Of a DNA stretch of 64,000 bases, positions 9,524 through 19,874 are shown one piece after another (positions within the stretch are counted from its first letter, which is position 1; every line of letters begins with the position of its first letter). The position numbers were made by a program, and so were the translations under genes. Source of the DNA: Fodinicola feengrottensis (GTDB lineage: Bacteria > Actinomycetota > Actinomycetes > Mycobacteriales > HKI-0501); the NCBI RefSeq assembly GCF_010993775.1, contig NZ_WOTO01000006.1, forward strand, positions 171,934 to 235,933, in the 5' to 3' direction. The notes beneath the pieces were generated by a model. That model had not been told where the DNA came from, did no database searches, and worked only from the letters and a program-made list of their open reading frames with translations.

Positions 9524-10765
9524 CTATGCAGCGAGCTGATTAATCCCGCGGATGGGTCTTCGTTCGCGGTCAACGTACGCGGGCGGCAGGAATTCAACGA
9601 TTCCGTCAACAATGCGTACATCCCAACCACCGTGGTGCACTAAACGATGGCAGCGATCGCACAGGAGCACGCAATTTTCAAGGCAAGTATGCCCACCATC
9701 GGCCCAGTGCTGCACGTGGTGCCCTCTGGTCCAGCGGGGTGGTCGGCCGCATCTGGCGCAGCCTTTGTCTCGTGCTATCAGGGCTTTGCGTAGGGCTGGT
9801 GTGATGAGTCGTTCGTTGCGTCCAACATCAAGGGGCACGCTGTCGCTGCCCAGCACCATCGGGATGATGTCCGCGTCACAAGCCAGCCGGCGGACGCCCT
9901 CTGGGGAAATCGGTGCGCCACTGTGCGGGTACGCGACCCCGAGCCGGTCCCGCAGCATTTCCCACGTCATCGTAATAGTCAGATGCGGCCGCTCAGCGCC
10001 CTGGATGGGGAGTTTCCCGGAGTCCGCGATCAGATTCAACGCTTCCGCGAGCGCGTCCCCGTTGCGCTCAGACACCGACCGCTGATCAGGGGTACCATTC
10101 TCAGCCGGACGAGGTTTGGCCAGTGGGCTCAGAATCTCACTGAAGAGGGTGCCGGTTTCACCGTCGAACGAGCCAGTGAAGTTCAGGCGTCCGTCTGTCC
10201 CGGTGTGCAGGGATAGTTCTCTGCGTGGTTTCTCGTTTTCGTGTTCGGAGGGCGCCGGACCGTCAGGGTCCAAGTGATCATGGATCCGACGGCCGACTTT
10301 GGCTAGGCCGGGTGCGGTGTACCGTTTCGCGTGCTCTACCAGGGACGCTTCAGCTTCCTCACGATCCCGGATGGTCACCCTGGCCGGGAGCCTGGTCATG
10401 ACCCCAACAATCGTGTCGATCTGAGAGTCCGCGAGCTCACCGCGACGCATCGCCTCACTGGCGATGCTGAGTGTGGGTGCGAGTGTTTCCCCGGTCAGGG
10501 CTTGACTGGGGCACAGGTTCAGCGCTCGTTTGTAGCGTCGGGACGCCTCTGTTGGGGACAGTCGCAGGAGGTCTTGCAGCATGCCCAGGGTGTTGCGGTG
10601 CCCGAGCGTCTTGCCGACGTTTCCCCGGTGGATCGCCGCGACAATGTCCAACACCTCGACCTGCAGTAGCCGGACCGCTTTCTCCTTTGCCTGCAGCAGC
10701 TCACCGAGCTCGTCCGGGTCACACCTCCAGAGTTCTGGAGTGGTGGTGTCGTCGCCGGCGGCCAT
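9524..10765 (-). CDS. DUF222/HNH endonuclease domain protein (intact)
   Basis: 413 residues, uninterrupted, reading leftward from 10765. The DUF222 region fills roughly residues 20-290. The HNH domain near the C-terminus has CARCGRPPRWTRGHHVQHW with C-x2-C, followed by NCVLLCDRCHRLVHHGGWDV, containing the second C-x2-C and the final His/Asn ligands. The ribosome site is not obvious. It is only distantly similar to the HNH gene at 7715, so the pair is not a recent duplication. Intactness contrasts with its broken neighbour and argues that indels are unevenly distributed. Confidence 0.9.
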   Translation of the reverse strand: MAAGDDTTTPELWRCDPDELGELLQAKEKAVRLLQVEVLDIVAAIHRGNVGKTLGHRNTLGMLQDLLRLSPTEASRRYKRALNLCPSQALTGETLAPTLSIASEAMRRGELADSQIDTIVGVMTRLPARVTIRDREEAEASLVEHAKRYTAPGLAKVGRRIHDHLDPDGPAPSEHENEKPRRELSLHTGTDGRLNFTGSFDGETGTLFSEILSPLAKPRPAENGTPDQRSVSERNGDALAEALNLIADSGKLPIQGAERPHLTITMTWEMLRDRLGVAYPHSGAPISPEGVRRLACDADIIPMVLGSDSVPLDVGRNERLITPALRKALIARDKGCARCGRPPRWTRGHHVQHWADGGHTCLENCVLLCDRCHRLVHHGGWDVRIVDGIVEFLPPAYVDRERRPIRGINQLAA

Positions 10766-11686
10766 GCTGTTAATTCTACCGCCGGCACCGACAGTTTGAT
10801 GGCGTACGGGTAATCAGGAAATGGATACTTTCACAATGATTCCAACGAAACGTGGAGCGCGCGCGTTCAAATCTTGCGAGCGAGAACGTTGGGTCTCTGA
10901 AGTAAGGCTCAGGAGCGTGGGGCTGATATTTCGAGACCGCTGGTGCTGGAGCGGGCTGCTGTCTCCAATCACCTGTGCCCCCTTCGCCCTGCGGCCGGCT
11001 TTCCCGCCCCCTTGGTAGGGCGTGACTCCTACGACTACTACGGGCGCTATGTCACCCGCCGCATATGCCGGTGAGGGCGATCCCACGTTCGTCTCTGTCG
11101 TGCGTCAGCGGCTGCTTCAACGAGAGCGCACAACAGGGACCATCCGGTTGTCAACGAGACCGCTCAGATCAGTCCTGACACGGTTCAGATCACCAGCTCA
11201 TAGCCGGTTTCTTGATCGGTACCGGGACTCTACTCACCGGTAGATACCAGTCAGTAGAGCGCCGTGGTCTTTGTCACTAATGGACAAACGCGGATCTGCC
11301 ACTTTGTTACCGGCGGATGAGCAAAACCGGACATCCGCCGCCGGCTCGAGCGAAAGTGCCTGCTGGCCTTGGAAAACCGGTGCCCCAGTGCGTACGTTCT
11401 CACGGCGCAGCAAGGTCAGCACGGACCGTCGTTCCCGACGGATCGGGACCGGTGAGAAAGGCGACTAGCCACGGGAGGTGGTGGTGGAGCAGGCGTCCGT
11501 TCCCGATGGACAGCAACGTCGCCGAAACTCTGTGGCGGAGCACGGAAAACCGTTGCCGGAAAAAACCCTTGCCGGGGCGGCTTGGGCCGGAAAACGCGTG
11601 CTGGCGCGGTGTCTGGTGCCCCACAGAACGGTCGACCCTGGTGCGCAGTCGTCCAGAGCTCGCAGCCAGAAAGAAGGAGAAGGAAA
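10766..11686. other. Long gene-free region upstream of the mce cluster
   Basis: 921 bases with no gene I can support on either strand. It must contain the promoter of the leftward HNH gene at its left end and, most likely, the mce-cluster promoter at its right end. No clear repeat or terminator was found. The last 20 bases hold a strong purine-rich ribosome site. Confidence 0.55.
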
Positions 11687-12298
11687 GTGCGTAAGCGATT
11701 AGCGGGTATTCTCTTGACCGGCGTAGCAGCTGCCGCGATGGCCCTGAGCGCGGCGCCGGCGCAGGCCGCTCCGACGTGGAGCGTGACTGGCAGCCCGGGC
11801 GGCACGCTGAGCGGCGCGGCCGGCACCACCACCCTCACCGATGGTGGCGTCGTCCTCAAATGCACCTCCTCGACGGCCGGTGGCACGATCGCGAACGGGA
11901 CCGGCCTGCCCGGCACCAACATCGCGCAGATCACGTCGATCACCTTTGTGCACTGCACCGGTCCGGCCGGCCTGACGTTCACCGTGACGCAGAGCGGTGT
12001 GTGGGCCCTGAACGCGGTGAACTACGCGAGCGGCGTCACCCAGGGCACGATCACGAACGTCACGGCGGCGCTGAGTGGCCCGGGCTGTGCGGCCACGGTG
12101 TCCGGCTCGGTGGCCGGCACGTACACCAACAGCACCGCGGTGCTTAATGTCGACCCGACGCTGAATGCCGCTCTTGGTACGCAGCTGACGGTTTCCGGCG
12201 CCAGCGGTTGTTTCGGGCTCATCCACAACGGTGACCACCCGACCTTCAGCGGCGCGTACACGATCACTCCGAACACGATCGCCATCACCAGCCCGTAA
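11687..12298 (+). CDS. Secreted protein of unknown function, mce-linked
   Basis: 203 residues from GTG 11687, chosen because AGGAGAAGGAAA lies immediately upstream and the resulting N-terminus VRKRLAGILLTGVAAAAMAL ends in an APAQA-A signal-peptidase site. The mature part is Gly/Thr/Ser-rich with alternating hydrophobic residues, suggesting beta structure, and has four cysteines (LKCTS, VHCTG, GPGCA, SGCFG) that could form two disulfides. I do not recognise a characterised family. It is the first gene of the run leading into the mce operon, so a role in the cell envelope near the Mce complex is plausible but inferred. Confidence 0.75.
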   Translation: MRKRLAGILLTGVAAAAMALSAAPAQAAPTWSVTGSPGGTLSGAAGTTTLTDGGVVLKCTSSTAGGTIANGTGLPGTNIAQITSITFVHCTGPAGLTFTVTQSGVWALNAVNYASGVTQGTITNVTAALSGPGCAATVSGSVAGTYTNSTAVLNVDPTLNAALGTQLTVSGASGCFGLIHNGDHPTFSGAYTITPNTIAITSP

Positions 12299-12363
12299 GT
12301 CGCAGCGGTCTGGCGAACGCAACGTCCTGGATGGCTGTGTCTCGGACAGAAGGGCAGGTGTGA

Positions 12364-13724
12364 ATGCGTGGCAGGTGGCGACAGGCCGGCCGTCGGTCGA
12401 TTGTCTGGATCGGAGCAGGTGTCCTCGCGATCGCCGCAGGGCTCACTGGTGGGTCCAGTTCGGCTACCGCACAGCAAAACGCCGACGTGCCTGTCCCGTT
12501 CACTTGCCACTTCCCTTCCGGGACACAGCCATCCGGGACACAGCCAGTGGCCGCGCGGGTGGCGGTTACCCTGCCGGGGGCCGGCGCGGTCGGACAGCCC
12601 ATTCAGCCGAGCGGGATTCGGCTCAGCCTGACGGTGCCGGCCGCCACCGGCATCGCCAGTGGCTCGACCGCGCGCGAGCGCGCAGTTGACAGTGGTGCCA
12701 GCGATCGCGGGGATCGGGGCTCGTACGACCTGGACTTTCCCGGCCACCCCCACGACAACGGCCGTGCCGCCGGCGACCGGCGAGTCGGCGCCGCCCAGTG
12801 GTGATATCGGCTGGGAAGCGAACGGAAAAGCGCAGCCGGTGACGTCCGCCGTTCCCGGTCGACTGTCCTTTGTGGCCACCCAGCTGACTCTCACCTTTTC
12901 CTCAGCAGGGGCCAAAGACACCCAGGTCATGTGTACGACGACGGATGACTCCGGTACGCAGCTGGCGTCCTTGCCGGTGGCCGCGACCCAGAACAGTGCC
13001 GGCTCTGGCATTTCACGATTGCCCGGCGGGGCCGCTGAAAGTCGGCGCGGCCGGTACGCACAAGTCCGCCGCCGGCCGGTTGGACGACGAGCCCAATTCG
13101 ACGCCCGCTTCGGCCTACCTCGTCGGCTATTCCGACGTACAAAAGCTTAACGGGGCCGCCTTGGTCGGCCCGGGGTTGATCGACCTCAAAATCTTCGACG
13201 CGACCTTCGACCCGGTCACCGGCGATGTGGACGTGGTCGCCAACGGGCAGTTGACGCTGCCACCGGCCAAAAGCACCTTCCTGACCTTCGGCTTCATGCC
13301 GACGGCGGCGACTATGCAACTCACGCAGGTCGGGATCATGGTCATTAAGACCCATTCCGCGGCACAACCGGACGGCACGTACATCACTACCACCGTTTCG
13401 ACCGTGCAGATGTCCTTGCGGATTTACGAGGTGAAGGTCAATGGCACTTCCCTTGATGTGGGACCAAACTGTCACACCTTCGAGAACCTGTTCCTGACAT
13501 TGAACGCGGAAGGTGACTACGCGGCCGACACCGGCGGCACTTTCGCCGGAACCGTGACGATCCCACGGTTCGCCGACTGCGGGGTGGGGGAGGACCTGGA
13601 CGGGTTGTTCACCGCGTCCATTTCCGGGCCGGGCAACTTCATGCGCATGACCCAGGGGCCGGGTTGTTTCCCAGTGCCGGTGCCATACCAGTGCCCGCCG
13701 GTTATCCCGGAACCCAAGCGTTGA
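12364..13724 (+). CDS. Secreted two-domain protein, DUF6801-like N-terminus (two frameshifts)
   Basis: About 450 residues. An N-terminal hydrophobic segment (SIVWIGAGVLAIAAGL) ends near SSATAQQ, compatible with export. The next domain starts VPVPFTCHFPSGTQPV and resembles DUF6801-type domains of actinobacterial secreted proteins (moderate certainty). The C-terminal ~215 residues align by eye with the protein at 23449: PPAKSTFLTFGFMPTAATMQ, GPNC, and GGTFAGTVTIPRFADC correspond to PPAQSTFKILGLLPVSATTT, GPHC and GGTYTIPPFGHC. Phase changes are near 12665 and 13015. A perfect 15-bp tandem duplication lies at 12517-12546. The stop is 22 bases before the yrbEA start, so it probably belongs to the mce transcript. 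Confidence 0.7.
12517..12546 (+). repeat. Perfect 15-bp tandem duplication
   Basis: TCCGGGACACAGCCA occurs twice in immediate succession, in phase, duplicating five codons (SGTQP-type) in the exported protein. Confidence 0.85.
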
Positions 13725-13746
13725 AAGCCCACCGGAGGACATCGCG

Positions 13747-14619
13747 ATGACAACCCAGACGCAGCCGCCCGCGGGGCGCCCGCCCGGTGCTTCGGCGCCG
13801 CCGCGCCGCCGCCGCGCCGCGACTGGGGCGAGATTCCGGTGCTGGGCAAGGCCGTCGGCGGGATGCGCCAGACCGGCCGACTGTTCGCGCTCGGTGGCAG
13901 CGTGGCGAGGCTGTTTTTTTCAAGCGGCCGTTCCAAACCCGCGAGTTCATCGAGCAGTTCTGGTTCATCGCGAGCGTGACGATCCTGCCGACCGCTTTGG
14001 TGTCCATTCCGTTCGGCGCGGTGATCGCTCTGCACCTGGGATCGCTGACCCAGCAGATTCGGCGGCGGAGAGTTTCACCGGCGCCGCGAGTGTGCTGGCG
14101 ATCATCCAGCAGGCGAGTCCTTTGGTGACAGCGCTGCTGATCGCCGGCGCCGGTGGGTCCGCGATGTGCGCGGATCTCGGTGCCCGTACGATCCGCGAGG
14201 AAATCGCCGCGATGGAGGTGCTGGCGGTGTCGCCGGTCCAGCGGCTAGTGGTGCCGCGGGTTTTGGCCTGCATGTTGGTCGCTGTCCTGCTGAACGGCAT
14301 GGTTTCGGTGGTCGGCGTGTTGGGTGGCTATTTCTTCAATGTCATCATGCAGGGCGGCACTCCGGGCGCGTACCTGGCGAGTTTCTCTTCGCTGGCGCAG
14401 CTGCCGGATTTGTGGATTAGCGAGATCAAGGCGCTGATCTTCGGTTATATTGCCGGAGTAGTGGCCGCGTACCGGGGACTGAATCCGCGTGGTGGCCCGA
14501 AAGGTGTCGGTGACGACGCGGTGAACCAGTCGGTGGTCATCACGTTTCTGCTGCTGTTCTTCGTGAACCTGATCCTGACCGCGATCTACCTGCAGATCGT
14601 TCCGCCGAAGGGTGGCTGA
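13747..14619 (+). CDS. yrbEA: MlaE/YrbE-family ABC permease, first subunit (three frameshifts)
   Basis: About 290 residues. ATG 13747 has GGAGG 7 bases upstream. After phase correction the order is IPVLGKAVGGMRQTGRLFAL, then FIEQFWFIASVTILPTALV, then AASVLAIIQQASPLVTALLI, GGSAMCADLGARTIREEI and AMEVLAV, the hallmark EI-x-AMEVL region of YrbE permeases. Breaks are near 13825, at the T7 run 13914-13920, and near 14065. It forms the inner-membrane channel of the Mce lipid importer with the second YrbE; the MceG/Mkl ATPase is not in this window and must lie elsewhere. Confidence 0.88.
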   Translation: MTTQTQPPAGRPPGASAPPRRRRAATGARFRCWARPSAGCARPADCSRSVAAWRGCFFQAAVPNPRVHRAVLVHRERDDPADRFGVHSVRRGDRSAPGIADPADSAAESFTGAASVLAIIQQASPLVTALLIAGAGGSAMCADLGARTIREEIAAMEVLAVSPVQRLVVPRVLACMLVAVLLNGMVSVVGVLGGYFFNVIMQGGTPGAYLASFSSLAQLPDLWISEIKALIFGYIAGVVAAYRGLNPRGGPKGVGDDAVNQSVVITFLLLFFVNLILTAIYLQIVPPKGG

Positions 14620-14622
14620 GCA

Positions 14623-15470
14623 ATGGCGAATCCCTACGCGAGCGATCAGGGAACGGGGTTCCTGGATCGTCGGCTGGCGTGGTTGGACGCTTTGGGCGAC
14701 CAGCTGATTTTCTATGTCAAGGCGATCGGGTGGACGCCACGTACGGTCCATCGCTACACCCGCGAGATCATCCGGCTGCTGGCCGAGGTGAGTTTTGGCA
14801 GCGGTGCCCTTGGTGTTATTGGTGGCACGATCGGCGTGATGGTCGCGATGACCCTTTTCACCGGCACGGTGGTGGGTTTGCAGGGCTATGCGGCGCTGAA
14901 CCAGATCGGCACCGCGGCTTTCACCGGCTTCATCTCGGCGTATTTCAACACTCGCGAGATCGCGCCGCTGGTCGCGGGCCTGGCACTGTCGGCCACCGTC
15001 GGCGCCGGTTTCACCGCGCAGCTTGGCGCGATGCGGATCTCCGAGGAAGTGGACGCGCTGGAGGTGATGGGCCTGCCGAGCGTGCCCTATCTTGTCACCA
15101 CTCGGATTCTGGCCGGCGCGCGATCGCGATCGTGCCGCTCTACGCGCTCGGGCTGCTCACCTCTTACGCCGCCTCCAGGGCCATCACGGTCTTCGGTGAC
15201 GGCCAGTCCGCCGGCACGTACGACCACTATTTCACCCTCTTCTTACCCCCTGAAGACGTCCTCTGGTCCTTTATGAAAGTGCTCATCTTCAGCGTGATGG
15301 TGATCCTCGCGCATTGTTATTACGGCTACCGGGCCAGCGGCGGACCGGCGGGTGTGGGCATCGCGGTAGGCCGGGCCGTACGCACCGCCATTGTCACCAT
15401 CAGCATCACCGATTTCTTCCTGAGCCTCGCGATCTGGGGAGCCACCACGACGGTGAAGGTCGCCGGATGA
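14623..15470 (+). CDS. yrbEB: MlaE/YrbE-family ABC permease, second subunit (one frameshift)
   Basis: About 283 residues starting 3 bases after the yrbEA stop. It contains GAGFTAQLGAMRISEEVDAL and EVMGLPSVPYLVTTRI, the second-subunit version of the YrbE signature, and several membrane segments. The phase changes once near 15115. Its stop overlaps the mceA start in an ATGA. The pair YrbEA/YrbEB immediately before six mce genes is the standard mce operon order. Confidence 0.9.
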
Positions 15471-16731
15471 GGCGCGGTTGGTCCAAAACCGGACGCCGCC
15501 TGGTCGGGGTGGCGTTCCTGCTGGTGTTCGTGTTGCTGGCCAGCCTCTCGGTGGCGGTTTTTACCAGAAAGCGTTCAGTTCGGCGCTTTCGGTGACGTTG
15601 TTGGCTGGTACGGCTGGAAACCAGATGCACCGGGACGCAGACGTGAAGGTCCGTGGAGTGGTGGTCGGGCAGGTGCGGCAGATTTCCAGCGATGGCAGCC
15701 AAGCCCGGCTGCGGCTGGCCATCGACCCGCAGTACGTGCCGATGCTGCCGGCCAACGTGACCGCGCAGTTGTTGCCGACTTCGCTTTTCGGGGACCGGTA
15801 CGTAGCGCTGCTGATCCCGGCCACGCCCAGCCCGGAAAAGCTCAGCGACGGCGCCACCATCGACCTGGATCGCAGCGCGGCGGCGATCCAGTTGGACAAG
15901 GTGCTCGGCGACATGCTGCCGCTGCTGACTGCGGTGCAGCCGGAGAAGCTGGCCGAGACGTTGACGGCGATTTCGCAGGCACTGCAAGGAAGAGGGCCGC
16001 AGCTCGGGCGTACGCTCGTCCAGCTCGACGACTACCTGACGAAATTCAATCCGCAGCTCCCCGACCTCACTAACGACATCCATGAATTGGTGACGGTCGC
16101 CGACGCGTACGCGTCAGCCGCGCCGGACATCGTGGACGCGCTGAACGATTTCAGTGTCACCACCCAGACAATCCTGGACCAGCGGACGAACCTGGAGACG
16201 CTCTACCAGTCGGTGACCTCGACCTCCGCCGACCTGGAGACCTTTCTGAGCAGGAACAAGAACACCATCATCCGGCTGTCCGCGAACTCTCGGGTGGCCC
16301 TGCAGATCCTGGCGAAATACTCGCCGGAATATCCGTGCGTGCTCGCCGAGATGGCCGCTTTCGTGCCGGTGATGGACAAAGTTCTGGGAAAGGGCACCAA
16401 CCAGCCGGGCCTGCACGTCAAGATCGACTCGGTGCCGTCGCGTGGCCGTTACCTGCCTGGCAAGGACACCCCCACGTATTCCGGCGGCGGTCAGCCACAT
16501 TGCTATCCGACCGACCGGCCTTTCACCGCGACCGGTGTGGGGTCGCCGCAAACGCCGCCGACGGTGAGTACGACCAATGGCGGCCTGGGCCTGCCGAACT
16601 CGGCCACCGAGAACCAGTTCGTGAACGAGCTGGTGGCACCTCAGGTCGGGCAGTCGCCGTCGCAGCTGCCGGACTGGAGCAGCGTGTTGGTCGGCCCGAT
16701 CTACCGCGGCGCGGAGGTGACGCTGCAATGA
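15467..16731 (+). CDS. mceA: MceA, Mce-family protein (one frameshift)
   Basis: About 422 residues. The start overlaps the yrbEB stop (ATGA). One N-terminal membrane anchor (LVGVAFLLVFVLLASLSVAV) is followed by the MCE domain with RDADVKVRGVVVGQV and LLPTSLFGDRYV. A long helical region and a Pro/Gly-rich tail with GGQPHCYPTDRPF follow. The break is in the T5 run near 15558-15562; one missing T restores the anchor-domain junction. By analogy with characterised Mce1 and Mce4 systems, it would be one protomer of the periplasmic tunnel that delivers lipid to the YrbE permease. Confidence 0.92.
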
Positions 16732-17786
16732 GACGACCCAGTCTTACCGGAGCACTGGTCAAAAGCGGCTTGTTCACGCTGGTGACCTTGGTGGCGACCG
16801 GCATTCTGGCACTGACCATCGTGAACGGGAATCTCGGTGGCGGCACGGACTATGCGGCGAAGTTCACCGATGTCACCGGCCTGCAGGTGGGGGACACAGT
16901 GCGGATCGCCGGGGTTCGGGTCGGCCAGGTCGAGTCGATCCAGATCGCCGACCGACGGCTCGCGCAGGTCCGGTTCTCGGTGGACCCGGGCCGTCGGCTG
17001 CCGGTTTCGGTAACGGCGGCCATCAAAAATATGAACCTGCTGGGCCAGCGCTATATCGACCTGGCTCGCGGCACCGGGCCGGTGGACGAGGTGATGGCGC
17101 CAGGTGGCCTGATCCCGGTCACCCAGACCACCCCGGCGCTGGACCTGACCGCGCTTTTCAATGGTTTCCAGCCACTTTTCCAGGCCCTGTCGCCAGAAGA
17201 CGTGAATAAGCTGTCCAACGAGATCGTTCAGGTGTTGCAGGGCGACGGGACCACGGTGACCAGCCTGGTCGCCAGCACCGCCACGCTGACCACCGCGCTT
17301 GCCAGTAAGGACCAGGTTATCGGCCAGGTGATTGACAATCTGAACGCGGTGCTGAACACCATCAACTCGCGTGGTGGGCAATTGACTGACCTGATCGTCA
17401 CGTTGCAACAACTGGTTTCTGGGTTGGCGGCGGACCGCGCACCCATTGGCGACGCGGTCAGCGGCATCGCCGACCTGACCACCAGCACCGCCGGCCTGCT
17501 GCAGTTGGGCCGCGCACCGCTGAAGAGCGACATCGCCTCGCTCGGCAGACTTTCCGGTACGTTGGCCAGCAACACCCCGGAGCTCAACTCCTTCCTGACG
17601 AACCTGCCGGTGAAGTTCGGTCGGATCGGCACCCTCGCGTCGTACGGTTCCTGGCTGAATTTCTACCTCTGCTCGGCCACCGTGACCGGACTGTCCACAT
17701 CGGACGGCAGCCAGCCGCCGACCGGACGGCCGATCAAGGACGGCCGTTGCCTCGCTCAGCAGGGCCCGGCGGTGGGAACGCCGTGA
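16728..17786 (+). CDS. mceB: MceB, Mce-family protein (intact)
   Basis: 352 residues, uninterrupted. ATG 16728 overlaps the mceA stop. N-terminal anchor GLFTLVTLVATGILALTIV, then the MCE domain (DVTGLQVGDTVRIAGVRVG, NMNLLGQRYIDL), then a long amphipathic helical region and a Cys-containing end (YLCSATVTG, GRCLAQQ) typical of Mce proteins. Second tunnel protomer. No odd features. Confidence 0.93.
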   Translation: MRRPSLTGALVKSGLFTLVTLVATGILALTIVNGNLGGGTDYAAKFTDVTGLQVGDTVRIAGVRVGQVESIQIADRRLAQVRFSVDPGRRLPVSVTAAIKNMNLLGQRYIDLARGTGPVDEVMAPGGLIPVTQTTPALDLTALFNGFQPLFQALSPEDVNKLSNEIVQVLQGDGTTVTSLVASTATLTTALASKDQVIGQVIDNLNAVLNTINSRGGQLTDLIVTLQQLVSGLAADRAPIGDAVSGIADLTTSTAGLLQLGRAPLKSDIASLGRLSGTLASNTPELNSFLTNLPVKFGRIGTLASYGSWLNFYLCSATVTGLSTSDGSQPPTGRPIKDGRCLAQQGPAVGTP

Positions 17787-18800
17787 AGCCACTGCGAGAG
17801 CGTAATCCGATAGCGGTCGCGTTGGTCGGCGTGGTCGCGATGGCGCTGATCGGGCTGCTCACCTTCTACTGGAACGACCTGCCGGTAGTGGGAGCTGGTA
17901 CGGCGTACAGCGCCGATTTCAGTGAGGCCGCTGGCCTCAAACCGGGGGGACGACGTGCTCGTCGCCGGGGTAAAAGTGGGTGACGTGACCGACGACGTAC
18001 GGCTGGACGGCGCCCAGGTGAAGGCGACCTTCCGGGTGAAGAACGCGTGGGTGGGCAACGCCAGCACGGTGGCGATCAAGATCAAGACGTTGCTGGGCGC
18101 CAAATTCCTCTCTGTCGACCCGCTCGGGGCGAAGGACCAGGACCCGTCGGCGACGATCCCGCGGGCCCGTACGGTCTCGCCTTTCGACGTGGTGCAGGCA
18201 TTCAACGGCCTGTCGGCCACTGTCGGGGCGATCGACACGGACCAGCTGGCGGCGAGCTTTCAGGCTATTTCCAGCGCTTTCGCTGGCGCGCCACACCGTA
18301 CGTACGCTCAGCGGTGACCGGGCTGGCCGCGCTGTCCACCACGATCGCTTCCCGGGACGCGCAACTGGCCCAGCTGCTGGCCAACACCCGCCAGATCACC
18401 GGCACTTTGGCCGCCAACAACAGCGAATTCGACGCGCTGCTTGCCGATGGCAACCTGTTGTTGAACGAGCTGGCCCAGCGGCGCACCGCGATTGGCCAAC
18501 TGCTCACCGGCACCCAGTCGCTGGCCACCCAGATTTCCGGCCTGGTGAGGGACAACGAGACCCCAACTCGGGCCGACGCTGCAGTCGTTGAACACGGTTT
18601 TGTCGGTCCTGAAACAGAATCAGGCCAACCTGAACCAGGCTCTCGCGCTGGCCGGCCCGTACTACCGGCTGATCGGCAACACGATGGGCAGTGGCCACTG
18701 GCTGGACTCGTACGTGTGCGGGGTCGTGCCGCCGTCGTACCTGCCGCCGGGCAGCGGACCGCCGACTGGCTGCGAGCCGCCCAAAAACGGAGGCAACTGA
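17783..18800 (+). CDS. mceC: MceC, Mce-family protein (three frameshifts)
   Basis: About 339 residues. GTG 17783 overlaps the mceB stop. Anchor IAVALVGVVAMALIGLLTFY, MCE domain with GDDVLVAGVKVGDV and LLGAKFLSVDPLG, helical region, and end GHWLDSYVCGVVPPSYLP. The phase changes near 17945 (in CCGGGGGGACG), 18285 and 18565. Between the last two breaks, an open frame runs by chance into mceD and on through mceE; that apparent 1031-codon frame is not a fusion gene. The stop TGA overlaps the mceD ATG. Confidence 0.88.
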
Positions 18801-19874
18801 TGACCGCCGGAAGATGGCGGGTGCTGGCCGCCGCCGGGGTCGTGGTGCTGCTCGTGCTGACCGCCGCGGTGTGGTGGGTCTTCGCTGACGTCAAAGCGAA
18901 ACACATCACCGCCTATTTCACCCAGACGGTCGGCGTCTATCCCGGGTCGGACCTGCGCATTCTCGGCGTACGAGTGGGCACGGTGAACACGGTGACCCCG
19001 GCTGGCACCGAGGTGCGGGTCACCATGACCCTCGACGGCGACGTGGACGCGCCGGCGGCCAACGCCGGCGCGGTGGTCGTGTCGCCGAGCGTGGTCGCGG
19101 ACCGTTACGTGCAGCTCAGCCCGGCCTACACCGGTGGCGCTCCGATGTCGGACGGCGCCGTCATTCCGATCACGAGAACGGCTACCCCGCTGGAAATCGA
19201 CCAGCTTTATGCCAGCCTGACGAAGTTGTCCGACGCGCTCGGACCGCACGGCGCGAACTCCAAAGGCGCGCTTTCGGACTTGCTGAACACATCGGCGGCC
19301 AACCTCGACGGCAACGGTGCCGCGCTGGGCACGATGATCTCCCAGCTCGGTAAGGCCACCCGGACCCTCGCCGGTTCCAAGGACGATTTCTTCGGCACCG
19401 TGACCAACCTGCAGCAGTTCACCGGCATGCTCCGAGACAACGACGCGAATGTCCGTGCTGTGCAACAACAACTCGCGACGGTCGGCGGGTTCCTCGCGGC
19501 TGATCGGCAGGATCTGTCGAACGCGCTGAAGACATTGGCGACCGCGCTGACCCAGATTCGTTCGTACGTTTATCCAGACCCACCGGGACGCGCTCAAGTC
19601 CAGTGTGGACGGTCTCGCCCAGATCACCGCGATCCTGGTCGCGCAACGGGCGTCGCTGGCCGAGACGCTGGACACCGCGCCGCTCGCGTTGACCAACCTG
19701 GCGGCCGCGTACAACCCGAACACCCACACGCTGGACGGCCGGGCCAACCTGAACGAGATCAGCATGGGACCACAGCCATCGCAGCTCACCCCGGTGCCGG
19801 CCGGCAAGAGCCCGGCGCTGCCGCTGCCGTTGCCCACGGTTGGCCAGGCCTACGGCTCGGGAGGCGCGAAATGA
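18800..19874 (+). CDS. mceD: MceD, Mce-family protein (one frameshift)
   Basis: About 358 residues from ATG 18800, sharing a base with the mceC stop. Anchor WRVLAAAGVVVLLVLTAAVW, MCE domain GVYPGSDLRILGVRVGTVN and VVSPSVVADRYVQL, then a long helical segment. One phase change near 19565 (TTCGTACGTTTATCC) joins to DGLAQITAILVAQRASLAET and the Pro-rich end. Its stop overlaps the mceE start. Confidence 0.9.

Noticed and set aside
10814..11243. Short open frames upstream of the mce cluster
   Set aside because: They lack ribosome sites, recognisable motifs and actinobacterial codon-position bias.
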